Source: Cenococcum geophilum 1.58
Lineage: Eukaryota > Ascomycota > Dothideomycetes > Gloniales > Gloniaceae
Assembly: GCA_001692895.1 (NCBI GenBank)
Contig: KV748236.1
Coordinates: forward strand, 682,241-746,240
Length of the DNA stretch: 64,000 nt
Direction: 5' to 3'
Below the pieces are notes generated by a model, which searched no databases, was not told the DNA's origin, and saw only the letters and a program-made list of their open reading frames with translations. A program made the translations under genes and the position numbers. Below are positions 63,623 to 64,000 of the stretch, piece after piece. Position 1 is the stretch's first letter, and every line of letters starts with the position of its first letter.

Positions 63623-64000
63623 TCGGGTAGGAGTGAGCAGCAAGGGGAGGAAACGGAGCACCCCAGGGAGTAAAAGGGCTGGAAATGACAATTGTAATGT
63701 TAAATGACTGGAAATTTTTTGAGCGAGGCATTGCATTTAAAGGTTCAGGGCGAATATGCGAGACGTATTAGATACCATTTACCCGATCCGTTACCGGCTG
63801 CTTGCATTACGGAAATTTTACTATTATATGAGAATCATGCCGGGGCCGTTGCAGAAGACTGTTGACTAGACCGTGGGTGACATCCTTTCTCTCTGGGCTA
63901 CGTACGCTTCGAAATTCTAAGACCCGGTCCCAGTGTCAAAGAAATCCAGCCCCTCGTAATTAAAGGGCTTCAAAAGCTCATTCGAAAGATCTGCTCCAGC
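63623..64000. other. 3' flank, no feature seen
   Basis: This is sequence downstream of the six-pass membrane protein gene. There is no supported ORF, repeat or RNA gene before the window ends. Confidence 0.5.

Noticed and set aside
62269..63736. 276-residue minus-strand ORF and smaller ones
   Set aside because: Antisense of the six-pass membrane protein, whose helices and codon pattern are on the plus strand.

Overview
The window reads as nuclear DNA of a filamentous ascomycete (Pezizomycotina). The genes have short GT-AG introns of about 40-70 bp, and all recognisable products are fungal: a Prp4-type splicing kinase, TMA7, a Dap1-like haem protein, a Zn2Cys6 regulator, a CE12 rhamnogalacturonan acetylesterase and a CorA-like transporter. 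Retroelements are full of TAA/TAG where CAA/CAG is expected, and their catalytic Asp codons have become Asn. That is the mark of repeat-induced point mutation (RIP). Class and species cannot be fixed from the sequence.

Layout. About 1-22,027 is an AT-rich nest. A Ty3/gypsy chromovirus (1-4175, 3' LTR preserved) sits in the reverse transcriptase (RT) of a second chromovirus (4176-~7000), which also carries a 404-bp TIR element. Then come an unidentified degraded ORF (~7150-7900) and a third gypsy element (~8100-22,027). The third element is split by a minus-strand copia element (8610-16413, TSD GAGTA) and by a scarcely RIPped 1.6-kb non-autonomous LTR element (18135-19747, TSD ACCTT). The copia element itself holds a 1.76-kb TIR element with minisatellites (13726-15487).

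From 22,028 to 30,281 lie the remains of one minus-strand membrane-protein gene (fungal ArAE_2_N/DUF2422 type). It is cut by the third gypsy element, a 6-kb copia element (22458-28413, TSD CGAAG) and two short solo-LTR-like insertions (29150-29297; 29354-29475, TSD GCTGG). An intact secreted rhamnogalacturonan acetylesterase gene (30734-31597) follows. Then a PIF/Harbinger-like element (31745-44257, TSD TTA) was split by a copia element (32039-43902, TSD CTATG), itself split by another copia element (36079-42339, TSD ATCAT).

From 44,515 to the end is ordinary gene space: CorA-like transporter (-), Prp4-like kinase (-), a 4.2-kb stretch without a supported gene, Zn2Cys6 factor (+), TMA7 (+), a disordered/coiled-coil protein (-), a Pmp3-like small membrane protein with an apparent frameshift (-), a Dap1-like protein (+) and a six-pass membrane protein (+). 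These are independent housekeeping or regulatory genes, not a cluster.

I found no new enzymatic or immune system. The most unusual content is structural: precisely bounded nested insertions, a tRNA-half-primed non-autonomous LTR element, a minisatellite-bearing TIR element, a palindrome shared by diverged copia LTRs, and a transporter gene cut by four separate elements.
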